Below are positions 18,165-30,425 of a stretch of DNA of 64,000 nt, piece after piece. Position 1 is the stretch's first letter. Each line of letters starts with the position of its first letter. The translations under genes were made by a program, and so were the position numbers. Source of the DNA: Chitinophaga japonensis (lineage in GTDB: Bacteria; Bacteroidota; Bacteroidia; Chitinophagales; Chitinophagaceae); NCBI RefSeq assembly GCF_007830125.1, contig NZ_VLLG01000002.1:816985-880984 (forward strand). Reading direction: 5' to 3'. The notes beneath the pieces are model-generated. The model saw only the letters and a list, made by a program, of their open reading frames with translations, had not been told where the DNA came from and did not search any database.

Positions 18165-18180
18165 GTAGAGCGCCTGGCGC

Positions 18181-18687
18181 TTATTTTCCATATGCTTCCT
18201 CCAGCGTCTTAATATCAATCTTTTTCATCTTAAGCATGGCCGTCATGGCCCGTCCTGCTTTTTCAGCGTTTTTATCCTGTATCATATCTGTTAAAATAGC
18301 AGGCACCACCTGCCACGACAGCCCGAACTTATCTTTCAACCAGCCGCATACCTGCGCTTTCTCATCACCGCCTTCTGAGAGCTTTTCCCAGTAATAGTCC
18401 ACCTCTTCCTGGGTGTCGCAATTGATGATGAAGGATACCGCTTCATTGAACTGGAAATGCGGGCCCCCATTCAGCGCTACAAATTCCTGTCCTGCGAGCG
18501 TAAATTCAATGGTCATCACCGTTCCCTCCTCCATACCATGCACTTCATACCCCTCCTTCCCGTAATGGGTTACCCGGCCGATACCGGCATCTTTGAAGAC
18601 AGACACATAAAAATTGACGGCTTCCTCCGCCTGTTTGTCAAACCATAAATTTGGCGTGATCTTTTGTGAAAGAATCTTCTGTGCCAT
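18181..18687 (-). CDS. VOC family protein (PhnB-like)
   Basis: A 168-residue protein of the vicinal-oxygen-chelate fold, in the PhnB/3-demethylubiquinone methyltransferase-like subgroup. Seen features: ITPNLWFDKQAEEAVNFYVS at the start, FTLAGQEFVALNGGPHFQFN in the middle, FIINCDTQEEVDYYWEKLSE, and CGWLKDKFGLSWQVVP, all typical of the subgroup. The later part (KAGRAMTAMLKMKKIDIKTL) is also standard. Substrate unknown. Monocistronic. Confidence 0.9.
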   Translation of the reverse strand: MAQKILSQKITPNLWFDKQAEEAVNFYVSVFKDAGIGRVTHYGKEGYEVHGMEEGTVMTIEFTLAGQEFVALNGGPHFQFNEAVSFIINCDTQEEVDYYWEKLSEGGDEKAQVCGWLKDKFGLSWQVVPAILTDMIQDKNAEKAGRAMTAMLKMKKIDIKTLEEAYGK

Positions 18688-18813
18688 AGTACAAGTGTTT
18701 TAAGTGTTTTGTTACAGCAAAGGTAGGCGCGGGAATGATGCCGGAAGATGTGTGAAAGCGACATTGTAAGGGGCAGAATGCGACAAACCGTGGATTACCT
18801 GGAGATACTGCTG

Positions 18814-19506
18814 CTACAACCGGTAACTGGCTCCCACAGCAAAGCCGTTACTGTCATGCGAAGGGTTTCTTTCAGCCCCTTTCTTATCACCATTTGAAAT
18901 ATGCAGATGCCGGACGCTTCCCGTTACCGATACCTGCTCATTAACATGGAATGCTGCTCCTATGCCGTACCTGGTAATGCCATTCAGTTGCGTACCGAGA
19001 CGGTCATCCCGCGTGGTAGGTTGGGGAAACTGATCCACCAGGTAAACAAAGCCGCCGCCCGATTCAAAATACAACTGCCATTTTTCATTGTTGACCGGGT
19101 AAAACCTGGCGAAGGGCCTGATAGCCACTCCGCCCGTGTTATTCCAGGCATCCCGGGCATACAGCAGTTCCAGCTCCACCCCTGCAGACATCCATTTGCG
19201 TAGCTGGTAATCAAACCCCATATTTATTTGGGGCAGGAAAGTATAAGGGTATTTATATCCCCAGGAGTAACCATTGTCTATATAGACCGACATTTTATGC
19301 GTTCCCCCTTTATCCGCGGCAGTAAACAACAAGCCTGCTCCTACGGCAATGGCCGGCAGGATAAAGCCCATGGAGGTATGCAGTTTCACCGGTTCAAACC
19401 CGAGCGGATTATTGTACCATCTGTCACCGTCCGCATACTGGGCCAAACAGGTATTGCATAATAACAGGCTGTACAGGATAACAGCGTAAAAACGTCCTTT
19501 AAACAT
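18814..19506 (-). CDS. Acyloxyacyl hydrolase / PagL-like lipid A 3-O-deacylase family outer-membrane protein
   Basis: A 230-residue outer-membrane beta-barrel protein with a signal peptide (MFKGRFYAVILYSLLLCNTC then LAQ). The C-terminal region RHLHISNGDKKGAERNPSHD matches the PagL pattern with its HxS active-site pair and the later NP motif; the final strand is NGFAVGASYRL. PagL removes the 3-O acyl chain of lipid A. The N-terminal extension (about 60 residues) is longer than in classical PagL of about 150-190 residues. Monocistronic. Confidence 0.78.
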   Translation of the reverse strand: MFKGRFYAVILYSLLLCNTCLAQYADGDRWYNNPLGFEPVKLHTSMGFILPAIAVGAGLLFTAADKGGTHKMSVYIDNGYSWGYKYPYTFLPQINMGFDYQLRKWMSAGVELELLYARDAWNNTGGVAIRPFARFYPVNNEKWQLYFESGGGFVYLVDQFPQPTTRDDRLGTQLNGITRYGIGAAFHVNEQVSVTGSVRHLHISNGDKKGAERNPSHDSNGFAVGASYRL

Positions 19507-19606
19507 GACGCAAATTTGGTACCGGGCAGGCTAAACACCAATGGAAAACAGGTGCAAACGGGCATATTTGACGGGGAAGCGGGCATAAGGCATTTCCATG
19601 AAAATA

Positions 19607-19627
19607 ATACTTGCTTAAGTCAAGTAT
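19607..19627. promoter_or_regulatory. Palindromic operator upstream of marR
   Basis: A 21-base palindrome, ATACTTG-CTTAAGT-CAAGTAT, lies 18 bases before the MarR start. MarR proteins bind such inverted repeats and usually repress their own gene, so this is the likely autoregulatory site. TTG inside it and TACCTTTA at 19635-19642 could be parts of the promoter, though that box almost touches the ATG. Confidence 0.6.
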
Positions 19628-19645
19628 TTTTACTTACCTTTACTT

Positions 19646-20074
19646 ATGGGTAATGACATCATACATTCCATCCGTGACTTTAACCGGTTTTATACCGCTA
19701 TACTGGGCGTTGTAAATCACCATATCCTGGAAAGTGAGTATTCACTTACGGAGGCCAGGGTCATTTACGAGCTGCACAGCGCTGCTGCGCTTACTGCCAG
19801 GGAGCTGAAAGAGATGCTGCAGATCGATGAGGGATACCTGAGCCGCATCATTACCAAATTCGTAAAGAATGGTATACTCCGCAAAAAACAGGTAAAAAGT
19901 GATAAGCGGGCTTACCTGCTGGAGCTCACCGCAAAAGGCAACAAGGTCTTTGAAGCTATAGACCAGCAATCCGATGTGCAGGTGGCCCATCTGATTGAGC
20001 ACCTGGGAAAAGCAGAACAGAAAAAACTGGTAGAGCTGGTCACACAGGTAAAGGCTCTGCTGACCAGGGAATAA
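19646..20074 (+). CDS. MarR family winged-helix transcriptional regulator
   Basis: A 142-residue MarR protein. The DNA-binding winged helix is at about residues 35-100: LTEARVIYELHSAAALTARE, LKEMLQIDEGYLSRIITKF (recognition helix) and RKKQVKSDKRAYLLELTAKG (wing). Helices for dimerisation flank it. It lies 12 bases upstream of a GNAT gene. In many bacteria a MarR and a GNAT domain are fused in one protein; here the pair is split into two genes of one operon. A palindrome just upstream is its likely operator. Confidence 0.92.
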   Translation: MGNDIIHSIRDFNRFYTAILGVVNHHILESEYSLTEARVIYELHSAAALTARELKEMLQIDEGYLSRIITKFVKNGILRKKQVKSDKRAYLLELTAKGNKVFEAIDQQSDVQVAHLIEHLGKAEQKKLVELVTQVKALLTRE

Positions 20075-20086
20075 ATATATGCACCT

Positions 20087-20566
20087 ATGGCAACTTTTAA
20101 TATCAGGACAGCGGCTGCTGAAAAAGAGTTTGAGCAGGGGAAGGCGCTATTCAAGGAATACGCCGGCTCCCTGGATTTCGACCTGGGATACCAGGACTTT
20201 GAAAAAGAGCTGGACGAAATTGCACAGCAATATGCCCAACCGGAAGGCGCTTTGCTCCTGGCGTTTATGGAGGGTGAAAACGCGGTAGGCTGCGCAGGCA
20301 TCCGTAAATTCTCAAATGGGATAGCAGAGCTAAAGCGGCTGTACGTACAGCCTGGCTACAGGAATTTGAAGATCGGGAAGCAGTTACTGCAAGCTGCTAT
20401 TGACACTGCCAGGCAACTGCATTATGCATTCATCCGGCTGGATACCGTACCGGGGCAAACAAAAGCACAGGAGCTATACCACTACCTGGGTTTTTACGAG
20501 ATAGCGCCGTACCGGTACAGCGCCATTGAAGGAACGATCTACTTCGAGAAACGGTTAACGTTATAA
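20087..20566 (+). CDS. GNAT family N-acetyltransferase (partner of MarR)
   Basis: A 159-residue acetyltransferase with the GNAT fold: GCAGIRKFSNGIAELKRLYV (beta 4), QPGYRNLKIGKQLLQAAID (acetyl-CoA loop, about residues 88-105), and RLDTVPGQTKAQELYHYLGF. It follows marR by 12 bases and is the same type of GNAT as the C-terminal half of fused MarR-GNAT regulators. It may modify a small molecule that the regulator senses; that is inference. Confidence 0.9.
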   Translation: MATFNIRTAAAEKEFEQGKALFKEYAGSLDFDLGYQDFEKELDEIAQQYAQPEGALLLAFMEGENAVGCAGIRKFSNGIAELKRLYVQPGYRNLKIGKQLLQAAIDTARQLHYAFIRLDTVPGQTKAQELYHYLGFYEIAPYRYSAIEGTIYFEKRLTL

Positions 20567-20674
20567 CACAAAAGTTCTGCCCCTGGCCGGTGTAGGCAAA
20601 CGGAAACGCCTGTATAATTACAATTGGGCGCCAACGTGTATGGCTGGCAAAACGTGCTGCCGGGCACTGACATA

Positions 20675-20706
20675 AAAGCAACCGGATGGCTTCATCCAGT
20701 TGCTTT
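20675..20706. terminator. Bidirectional terminator
   Basis: Fourteen-base arms at 20675-20688 and 20693-20706 (AAAGCAACCGGATG/CATCCAGTTGCTTT, one mismatch) with loop GCTT, between the converging GNAT and sialate-esterase genes. On the minus strand it is followed by TTTTATG. Confidence 0.75.
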
Positions 20707-20789
20707 AGGTTGCCTCCGCTTTCTTATCTTCTTTTTCAGGCGCAGCGACTTAAAAAGAAAACTTTTCAATATTTCCCCAATTCCCTTTT

Positions 20790-22187
20790 TCATTTACTGT
20801 GAACCGGCCAGTTATCGGTACGGAAAGGCCCTACAGGCAACCCCTCCGAAGAAAAAATATTGCCGATTGCGGTATTTGAGAAACCATATCTCACCGATTC
20901 AGGCTTCTCTACTTTTTTACTCCAAACAATCAGTGCGTCTTTTTCCACCTTCGCGGATGCTTCATAGAAAACTTTGTCCGCTCCGGCTATATACAAGGCA
21001 ACCGGTACTTTGCCATTGATCTTAAGAGAAGTGGGAACGTTGTTGAAACGGAGCACGGCTTTGTTCTTGCTGATGCTCATTTCTTTGAATACCGGACTTT
21101 TCCAGGCAAATCCGGTTTTGCCATAATTTTCCCCAAGTGCCCAATCAGCAAGCCTGTTGCCAACTGTTTTCTTATCCTGGGGATGAATATCTTTTACATT
21201 ATCTGTAATGTCGGTTACTACTACCATGCCAGTTCCGGCAAGCACACTGCTTCGGGCCTGTGCCTCGCGAAGCAGTGCTGCCTGATATTCCTTTTCGTAG
21301 GAGAACGGAGCTATCTGGACATAATAAAAGGGCAGCGGTTTATGCCATGCATCACGCCATGCCTGTATCATGCCGGTGAACAACGGTGTATAGGTATCCG
21401 CGGTGTTCACGTTGGCTTCTCCCTGGTACCAGATGACTCCCTTTATATTGAAATTGATAAGGGGAGCTATCATCGCATTATAGGCATAACCCGGTTTATG
21501 CGGCCACCAGGCAGCCGGAGCTAACTTAGCACCTGCTGCAGAAAGTTTTGGCTCATCGGTTACAATATGTTCCGGCGCCCATACTTCTGCCGGCGTTCCT
21601 CCCCAACTGGCATTGATCAGTCCAACCGGTACCCCCAACGACTTTTGTAGTTTCGCTCCAAAAAAATAACCCACCGCACTGAAGGGCTTCAGACTATTGC
21701 TGTCGCATACTTCCCAGCTTCCGGGACAGTCGTCCTGGGGATATGCAGCCGTAGTTTTTGGTATATTAAAGAACCGGATATTATTGTTACCACAAACTGG
21801 CAGCTCCGCCGCTATCTGCCGGATGCCGTTATAATAGCTGTATTCCATATTGGATTGCCCTGAACACAGCCATACTTCACCGATCAGAATATTTTTCAGC
21901 ACAATCTCATTGGATGCTTTCAGTCTTATTTCATAAGGGCCTCCTGCTGCTGGCGTATGTATCTTCAAAGCCCACTTCGCATCACCGCTTGTGGTGACCA
22001 TCGCTGTTTTGTTATCCCAACCTGTAAATACCGTAATTTTTTCTGAAGGGTTTGCCCATCCCCAGATAGTTACACTGTCGTTTTGCTGTAACACCATGTT
22101 GTTACCAACGAGCGCCGGCAACCTGATGGCGGCATGAAGTACCGGATGCAACAGCAATATAATGCCGCAAAGGAGGAGTTTTCTCAT
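20790..22187 (-). CDS. Sialate O-acetylesterase-like SGNH hydrolase
   Basis: A 465-residue exported esterase of the SASA (DUF303) group. Signal peptide MRKLLLCGIILLLHPVLHA; an N-terminal beta domain (LVGNNMVLQQNDSVTIWGWA); then the SGNH core: GEVWLCSGQSNMEYS (catalytic Ser), GLINASWGGTPAEVW, GVIWYQGEANV, and DIHPQDKKTVGNRLADWAL with the late Asp-His pair. It removes acetyl groups from sugars; in a plant-polysaccharide cluster the target may be acetylated hemicellulose rather than sialic acid. The start at 22187 is preferred over 22223 since it opens the signal peptide. Last of the minus-strand cluster. Confidence 0.92.
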   Translation of the reverse strand: MRKLLLCGIILLLHPVLHAAIRLPALVGNNMVLQQNDSVTIWGWANPSEKITVFTGWDNKTAMVTTSGDAKWALKIHTPAAGGPYEIRLKASNEIVLKNILIGEVWLCSGQSNMEYSYYNGIRQIAAELPVCGNNNIRFFNIPKTTAAYPQDDCPGSWEVCDSNSLKPFSAVGYFFGAKLQKSLGVPVGLINASWGGTPAEVWAPEHIVTDEPKLSAAGAKLAPAAWWPHKPGYAYNAMIAPLINFNIKGVIWYQGEANVNTADTYTPLFTGMIQAWRDAWHKPLPFYYVQIAPFSYEKEYQAALLREAQARSSVLAGTGMVVVTDITDNVKDIHPQDKKTVGNRLADWALGENYGKTGFAWKSPVFKEMSISKNKAVLRFNNVPTSLKINGKVPVALYIAGADKVFYEASAKVEKDALIVWSKKVEKPESVRYGFSNTAIGNIFSSEGLPVGPFRTDNWPVHSK

Positions 22188-22426
22188 AATCGTGCTTAAT
22201 ACTTTAAAGATTAAATATAACACCCATGCCCGACAAATGAAAAGGCGAAGACTGTTATTTCCAAATACATCTCAACGCAAACGGTTCGTTCATCTTTTCA
22301 TTGATTCACGATGTCTTAAACTACATTCACAAAAAGATTCCGGATGATGGACATAGCTATTGCTGCAGCACCAGAGGCAGCTTGTGCATGTCCTCTGGTA
22401 TCACGGAACTTAATGCTTACAACCGG

Positions 22427-23344
<918 letters not shown>

Positions 23345-23434
23345 CTATTCGTTTCAAACCAATACCCGATCCTGGTATCCAAGCCAGTACCCAATATCAT
23401 TGATCAATCCTGTGCCGAACTGGTCAAAAATCCG

Positions 23435-26272
23435 TTAATGAACGATGAGTTTTTTAGTGAAACCAGATCCATTCGAATCTATCGCAACAATGTAGAACCC
23501 TGCATTAAGCCGTGAATTGATCTCTATCTTGTTACCGCCATCCGTTTTCTTTTCGTAAAGCATCCTGCCCTGGTTATCATAAATCCTTACGATCGCATGT
23601 TCCGGAATTTCCTGAAGAAGAATCGTAAACCTTCCCTCACTGGCAGGGTTCGGATATATGTTGACAGCATCCTCATTAATGCTGGCTTTCGGTGATATTC
23701 CGGCAGCCGAAGTACTGGCCATCCCTGTCAGGAAGTTCCTCCGTAAGGAGCCGGTCAGGGTAATATTAAAGGTCTGTGTGCTTTTGCAACCTCCGCTGTT
23801 GGTGTAGGTAGCCACGTAGTTCCCTGCCTGGCTGGACTGGACATTTGATATGTATACTTCCCGCGTAGTAGCACTAAAATTATTCGGCCCGCTCCAACTC
23901 CAGGATCCGCCCTGTACGGGCTGAGGGCCAAACTGTACGCTACCACCAGCAGCTAAAGCAGCATTGGCTGCCTGCTGCCAGGTTCCGTTATTGATATTTA
24001 CATATGGTGTAATGGCAGTAGGTGTACAGGCGGCAGGCTCCCAGTAAATTAAACCTCTTCCGCCGCCGGCGCTCATATATACCCTTCCGGCAACATTCAT
24101 GTCTCCAATCAGCAATGGTGCGCCTGCAAACTGATGGGCATCATCGTTCATCCTGGTCCAGGTAGCACCCTGGTCTGTTGACCTGAAAAGGCCTGTGACG
24201 CCTGACACTGTTCCCCAGATGAAAACAGTAGGATAGCTGGCTCCGGGCATTGCTTTTCCGATCCCAACCGTTTTACAATAAGTTACACTTGAAACAGTCG
24301 TATACGTCGCTCCATAGTTGGTAGCGTATTTTAGTCCATTGCGGCCAAGCGGTACCCATACATGCCCTTCAAAACCCGGCACTGTCCGGATCAAGGCTGG
24401 TTCCCACGGATGATTCGCGGTTGATGCGCCCGGCGTGCCCGCTACTGAAAAACTGACCCCCTTATTGGAGCTCCGCAGCATCTGTCCGTTGGTTGGATTG
24501 TATATATAAAAATAGTTCGAATTTACCTGGTCGGCGACTGGAGCAGCGTCTCCGAGGGATACACCCGAACAGCCAAACCAGTTGGCTCCGTTGTTAGTCG
24601 TATAGTAGGTAGTTGCGGAACCGCCGGGGCAGTGCAGTATAGTGCCTCCATCTGCGCTGACAGCCACCCTGCCTGACGCACCCTTATTAGTAACTGCTCC
24701 CGTCCAGGAAGCACCCTTGTCGTTGGAATAGTAAACAACGTTTCCTCCATTACCAATTCTTACCACTTTGTTTGTGTTGCCAGCGGCATAAGCAATGCTA
24801 TGGTTATTGTAATCTGATGGAGAAAGCCTTTTTACCGGATAAACTGTCAATGGCTCATGCACAAAGCCTGTTACGTCTCCGAAAGAGGAAATAAACGGTC
24901 CTCCGGGAATGCTTATCCCGTCAAGCAATGCTGTTTCCTCAATTCCTATCACATCATATTTCCAGGAGGGATTTGCGGCTGTAATATCGGAACAGGTATA
25001 TACTCCACCTCCGCCGATTACCCGCACTTTTGAAAGATTGGATTGATCAAATTCGATACAGTCCATCCAGTTAACCGCGCCCCCCACCGTCCATCCTATG
25101 CCATTACTATCATAGGTGGCGTTCGTGCCGTTTTTAAGTGTCCAGGTCGATCCGCCATCGGTAGAGAGGAAAATAAAGTCTCCCCAGCCGGTACCAAACT
25201 GGTTGTTCCAATACATACCACAGGTAGAAACTATTACCCGGTTAACATTGGTCGGGTCTATACTTACTCCTCCGTATGCATAATCCTTCGAGTGAACAGG
25301 GGTAACGTTTGTCCACACGCCGGTAGCCGTGTTGAGCTTATATAGCTTCCCATCTCCTCCAACGGATTGCGGACCTGCATCATCCGAATAGGTAACATAC
25401 ATGGTAGTTCCCTGCAGTGCGGCACGGTGCGGCATAAAACTGGTGGTTGCGGAAATGGGAGTAAAGGTGGCGCCTCCGTCCGTGCTCTTATAAATGTTGG
25501 CGCTTCCGGTGCGGGAAATGCCTATATACATGGTTTGCGTAGCCCCTCCCACTACGGCGCTGGAAGGATCAAAAATTACAAAACATATCCCATTCTCATT
25601 GGGCGTGGTAGTTACGCCATTCCAGGCAGGGCTCCAGGTAACGCCGGCATCCGTACTTTTCCATAATCCGTTGGCCCTGGTCCCGCAGAATAATATGTTA
25701 CTGTTTTTGGGATCTACTGCAAGGCGTTCTCCATTCCCGCGTCCGTTCCCATTTCCATGTGCTTTAAATTTAGCCGTAACATCTGTATAAGTGAAAGTAT
25801 TTCCTTTGTCCGTTGATTTCAGTATAGCCGTTCTTCCGTTGTTGATATAGGAGGTACCGCAGAGCATATAAACATTATTAGCGTTTTGCGGGTCCAGGGC
25901 CAGTGCTTCTACGCCAATAAATCCATTCTCCGATTCGTTAATCCAGTCGAGCAGTTGGATCCATCTATTATTCGCTGCATCCCAGCGGTAAGCTCCGCCT
26001 ACATCTGTGCGGCAATACCTGTCGCCGGACGTTTTATGGGTAACGATGCCGGTTACAAATCCGCCTCCGCCAACAGGTGCATTCTTCCAGACATAGCCGG
26101 TTGACTGCGCTGCCACTTTATAGCCCGGGAACACGGTACTCAGGAGCAGTAAACAGAGAAAGGCAGGTTTCTTTTGCCTGAACTGGAGGAATACCTGGGG
26201 GAACATGAAAGATCCGGAGACAAAACGCAGCATCCCCTTTTGTTTTAATGGTGTCAGTAATGTAGTTTTCAT
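23435..26272 (-). CDS. GH74-like xyloglucanase with T9SS C-terminal signal
   Basis: A 945-residue secreted enzyme. After a leader with a hydrophobic stretch near residues 35-55 come the two seven-bladed propellers of family GH74. The start GGGGFVTGIVTHKTSGDRYC with RTDVGGAYRWD contains the expected catalytic Asp, and BNR/Asp-box sequences such as STDKGNTFT, STDAGVTWSP and STDGGSTWT recur. After the propellers are an Ig-like segment (about 765-850) and a T9SS type-A C-terminal domain (VNIYPNPASEGRF, ending TKKLIVH). GH74 enzymes cut the xyloglucan backbone. The start is uncertain: Met14 or Met23 would shorten the unusually long N-terminus. Neighbours are esterases on the same strand. Confidence 0.92.
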   Translation of the reverse strand: MKTTLLTPLKQKGMLRFVSGSFMFPQVFLQFRQKKPAFLCLLLLSTVFPGYKVAAQSTGYVWKNAPVGGGGFVTGIVTHKTSGDRYCRTDVGGAYRWDAANNRWIQLLDWINESENGFIGVEALALDPQNANNVYMLCGTSYINNGRTAILKSTDKGNTFTYTDVTAKFKAHGNGNGRGNGERLAVDPKNSNILFCGTRANGLWKSTDAGVTWSPAWNGVTTTPNENGICFVIFDPSSAVVGGATQTMYIGISRTGSANIYKSTDGGATFTPISATTSFMPHRAALQGTTMYVTYSDDAGPQSVGGDGKLYKLNTATGVWTNVTPVHSKDYAYGGVSIDPTNVNRVIVSTCGMYWNNQFGTGWGDFIFLSTDGGSTWTLKNGTNATYDSNGIGWTVGGAVNWMDCIEFDQSNLSKVRVIGGGGVYTCSDITAANPSWKYDVIGIEETALLDGISIPGGPFISSFGDVTGFVHEPLTVYPVKRLSPSDYNNHSIAYAAGNTNKVVRIGNGGNVVYYSNDKGASWTGAVTNKGASGRVAVSADGGTILHCPGGSATTYYTTNNGANWFGCSGVSLGDAAPVADQVNSNYFYIYNPTNGQMLRSSNKGVSFSVAGTPGASTANHPWEPALIRTVPGFEGHVWVPLGRNGLKYATNYGATYTTVSSVTYCKTVGIGKAMPGASYPTVFIWGTVSGVTGLFRSTDQGATWTRMNDDAHQFAGAPLLIGDMNVAGRVYMSAGGGRGLIYWEPAACTPTAITPYVNINNGTWQQAANAALAAGGSVQFGPQPVQGGSWSWSGPNNFSATTREVYISNVQSSQAGNYVATYTNSGGCKSTQTFNITLTGSLRRNFLTGMASTSAAGISPKASINEDAVNIYPNPASEGRFTILLQEIPEHAIVRIYDNQGRMLYEKKTDGGNKIEINSRLNAGFYIVAIDSNGSGFTKKLIVH

Positions 26273-26631
26273 GGAGTTTAAGTTCGTTTAAGTGAAATGG
26301 TGTGGAGAAAATTGACAAAACGAAACGCGCTGCCCAGGCGTGAATATTTGATGAGATTTCTGACAACATGTCATCATAGCGAGAAAGCCCTGGGAGCAGA
26401 CGTTGTTTCATAACGGGAATCGTTCTCTTAACTGAACGTTGTAAAACTACTCAGCTATTCTTTGAGAGATGGGGGTCAAATGTTCCAGATCATGGCAGGG
26501 ATTGTTTCAAATTCAGATTTTCATAGGGTTTTGCCGTTAAGCCCTTTTTACTTTCGCCTGATTCTAACTGCTATTATGTCAGGCCAACTATCAATATCAC
26601 GCTTTAAGCTGAGCATGGGGCACGCTAATAC
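26273..26631. other. Intergenic region without a recognised gene
   Basis: A 359-base gap between the GH74 gene and the double esterase. No credible open frame, tRNA or strong hairpin is seen. It should hold the GH74 leader and perhaps its promoter; TAGTTTTA near 26445 on the minus strand resembles a -7 element but has no convincing -33 partner. Confidence 0.4.
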
Positions 26632-28617
<1,986 letters not shown>

Positions 28618-28732
28618 TTAGCGGTTCAAAAAGTTCAAAAATCACCGATGATAATTTTTAGACATTGTGGGGTCCAATGCGTCCTGATCCCCAGTTGTGC
28701 ATCGCGGAACCAGTCCGGCACCGGGGTTTGAA

Positions 28733-28802
28733 ATGTAAAAAGGCTCGTAAAACCAGCGTTTTACGAGCCTTTAGTACCTTTTGACAACCTTTCCTGCAGA
28801 GG
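28733..28802. repeat. Copy of the tRNA-Ser-proximal end of the integrative element
   Basis: These 70 bases match 41358-41427 with only four differences. The copied part has the terminator-like hairpin (AAAGGCTCGTAAAAC / GTTTTACGAGCCTTT) and runs to about seven bases inside the tRNA-Ser 3' end (GCAGAGG here, GCGGAGG there), where the match stops. No tRNA follows. It also serves as a hairpin between two genes. It is probably a relic of an earlier insertion or a secondary attachment site. The remainder of the 28552-28865 gap shows nothing else. Confidence 0.8.
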
Positions 28803-28865
28803 GAATACCGTTCATTATGCCGGGCATACATATGAAACGGAGGGGTTGGTCAGGATGCCAATCAA

Positions 28866-30314
28866 TCAATTTGCAGCGCTGGCTTTTAGAGATATGTTTC
28901 GTTTGTTGGTTATATCCTCGGCTCTGAAATCAACACTATCGTTATCAAAAACGAAGGTAAATCTGTACAGGTTGATACTGGAGAGGCTATTATATTCAAC
29001 AAGAAGTTTTTCCTTTTTCCAGAAACTTCTAAGCGCAACGGGTAAACCAAACAGATGTTCATGGGAGATTACATATCGGTTACCCATCCCGATCGCCAGT
29101 TTTTGCTTCCCGCCATCTTCAATGTCAAGGATAAGATAGTAATCCTTACTGCCCTTTTCGAACCGGAAAGCAGTTATCTCGAGATCATTGTTTTCCATCT
29201 GGAAGGTTTTATTGAGCATACCTGCTGAAAAATTGTTTTCCTGGCTGTTACCCGTGTCAGGCAACTGGATCTGCTTTACCCGCTGCAGTAATTCAGCATA
29301 ATGGTTCTCACCCGGTTGATAGGCTGCAATGGCATTCACGACCAGGTTGTCCATTTCTCCGGCATCAAATCCGCCGCCTGTAGTCACGATAACCACATTT
29401 TTGTCCTTCAGCACGAACATTCGCTGCCCGCCTCTTCCCATAGCCTGTATTTCATCCGGGCTCTCACTGTCCAACCACCAGCCATAACCATACGATTCTG
29501 TACCGTGCACATAATACAGGGGTTGAATCTTTTGTATCCATCTAGCTGAAACAACTTGTTTCCCGTTCCATTTTCCTTCCTGTAATAACAAAGCGCCAAT
29601 CTTAGCCATATCATAAGGACGCATATAAAGATCCCCCCAACCATGATTGACGCCTTTTTTGTTTTGATCCCAGTATGTCGTACCGAACTGCAGTGCATCG
29701 AACAGGTATTTCCGGGCGAAATCATGGCACTTCATTTTCGTCGCCCTTTGCAATATCTCTGCGAGCAGGTAGAAATTGCCGCTGCAGTAAGAGAATTTTT
29801 CACCTGGTTTTGATGAGAAAGGAAGATCAAGCATAAACCCAGCCCAGTCAGCCTGGTCCTGCATCTGCTCCAGCTCTTTTTCTCTATTGGCCGAACTGCA
29901 TTGGAACCCGGATGCCATATTCACCAGGTCTTTTATGGTCAGGATTTTAAGCGCGCTGTTTCTTATGGTATGCCCTGGAAAATAATTCAATACCGTATCT
30001 TGTTCACTCCTGATAAACCCTTTGTCAATTGCAATTCCGACCAGGAGCGACATAACACTTTTGGTAACCGACGCTATATCATGTGCATACTGTTGCCGGT
30101 AAGGATAGAAAACGGCATCAAGCACCACATGGTTGTTCCTGATGATTAAAAGACTATGGATATTTGTGCCGGCCTGTTGTAACTCCCTGATACCATCTGA
30201 TAGTGTCAGCGAGTTCATCCCCTGTGCTTCAGGTGAAGATATTTTCCAGGGGATCTTCTGGCCGTAACTGTTAAAAACACTATTAAGAAGGACTAAAAGC
30301 AGGTACTTTTTCAT
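28866..30314 (-). CDS. Serine hydrolase, class C beta-lactamase-like family
   Basis: A 482-residue exported protein of the beta-lactamase/transpeptidase-like fold. Signal peptide about residues 1-18. The SxxK motif is SVTKSVMSLL (about residue 83), the second motif is YCSGNFYLL (in place of YxN), and the third region contains GRGGQRMFV, comparable to the KTG strand. GYGWWLDS is typical of the esterase-like branch. A C-terminal lipocalin-like extension of about 100 residues follows. It is more likely an esterase or peptidase than a drug-resistance enzyme; its position beside the esterase cluster fits the first. Confidence 0.88.
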   Translation of the reverse strand: MKKYLLLVLLNSVFNSYGQKIPWKISSPEAQGMNSLTLSDGIRELQQAGTNIHSLLIIRNNHVVLDAVFYPYRQQYAHDIASVTKSVMSLLVGIAIDKGFIRSEQDTVLNYFPGHTIRNSALKILTIKDLVNMASGFQCSSANREKELEQMQDQADWAGFMLDLPFSSKPGEKFSYCSGNFYLLAEILQRATKMKCHDFARKYLFDALQFGTTYWDQNKKGVNHGWGDLYMRPYDMAKIGALLLQEGKWNGKQVVSARWIQKIQPLYYVHGTESYGYGWWLDSESPDEIQAMGRGGQRMFVLKDKNVVIVTTGGGFDAGEMDNLVVNAIAAYQPGENHYAELLQRVKQIQLPDTGNSQENNFSAGMLNKTFQMENNDLEITAFRFEKGSKDYYLILDIEDGGKQKLAIGMGNRYVISHEHLFGLPVALRSFWKKEKLLVEYNSLSSINLYRFTFVFDNDSVDFRAEDITNKRNISLKASAAN

Positions 30315-30425
30315 TTGCTTATGATTTATATTGGAAGTCTGGTGTATATAGAAAGATCCATCTGTTGTTCATTAACCCCTTAGCCTTCATGATGTGACGG
30401 CAGAAGGTGCGGGGCTGATACGGCT

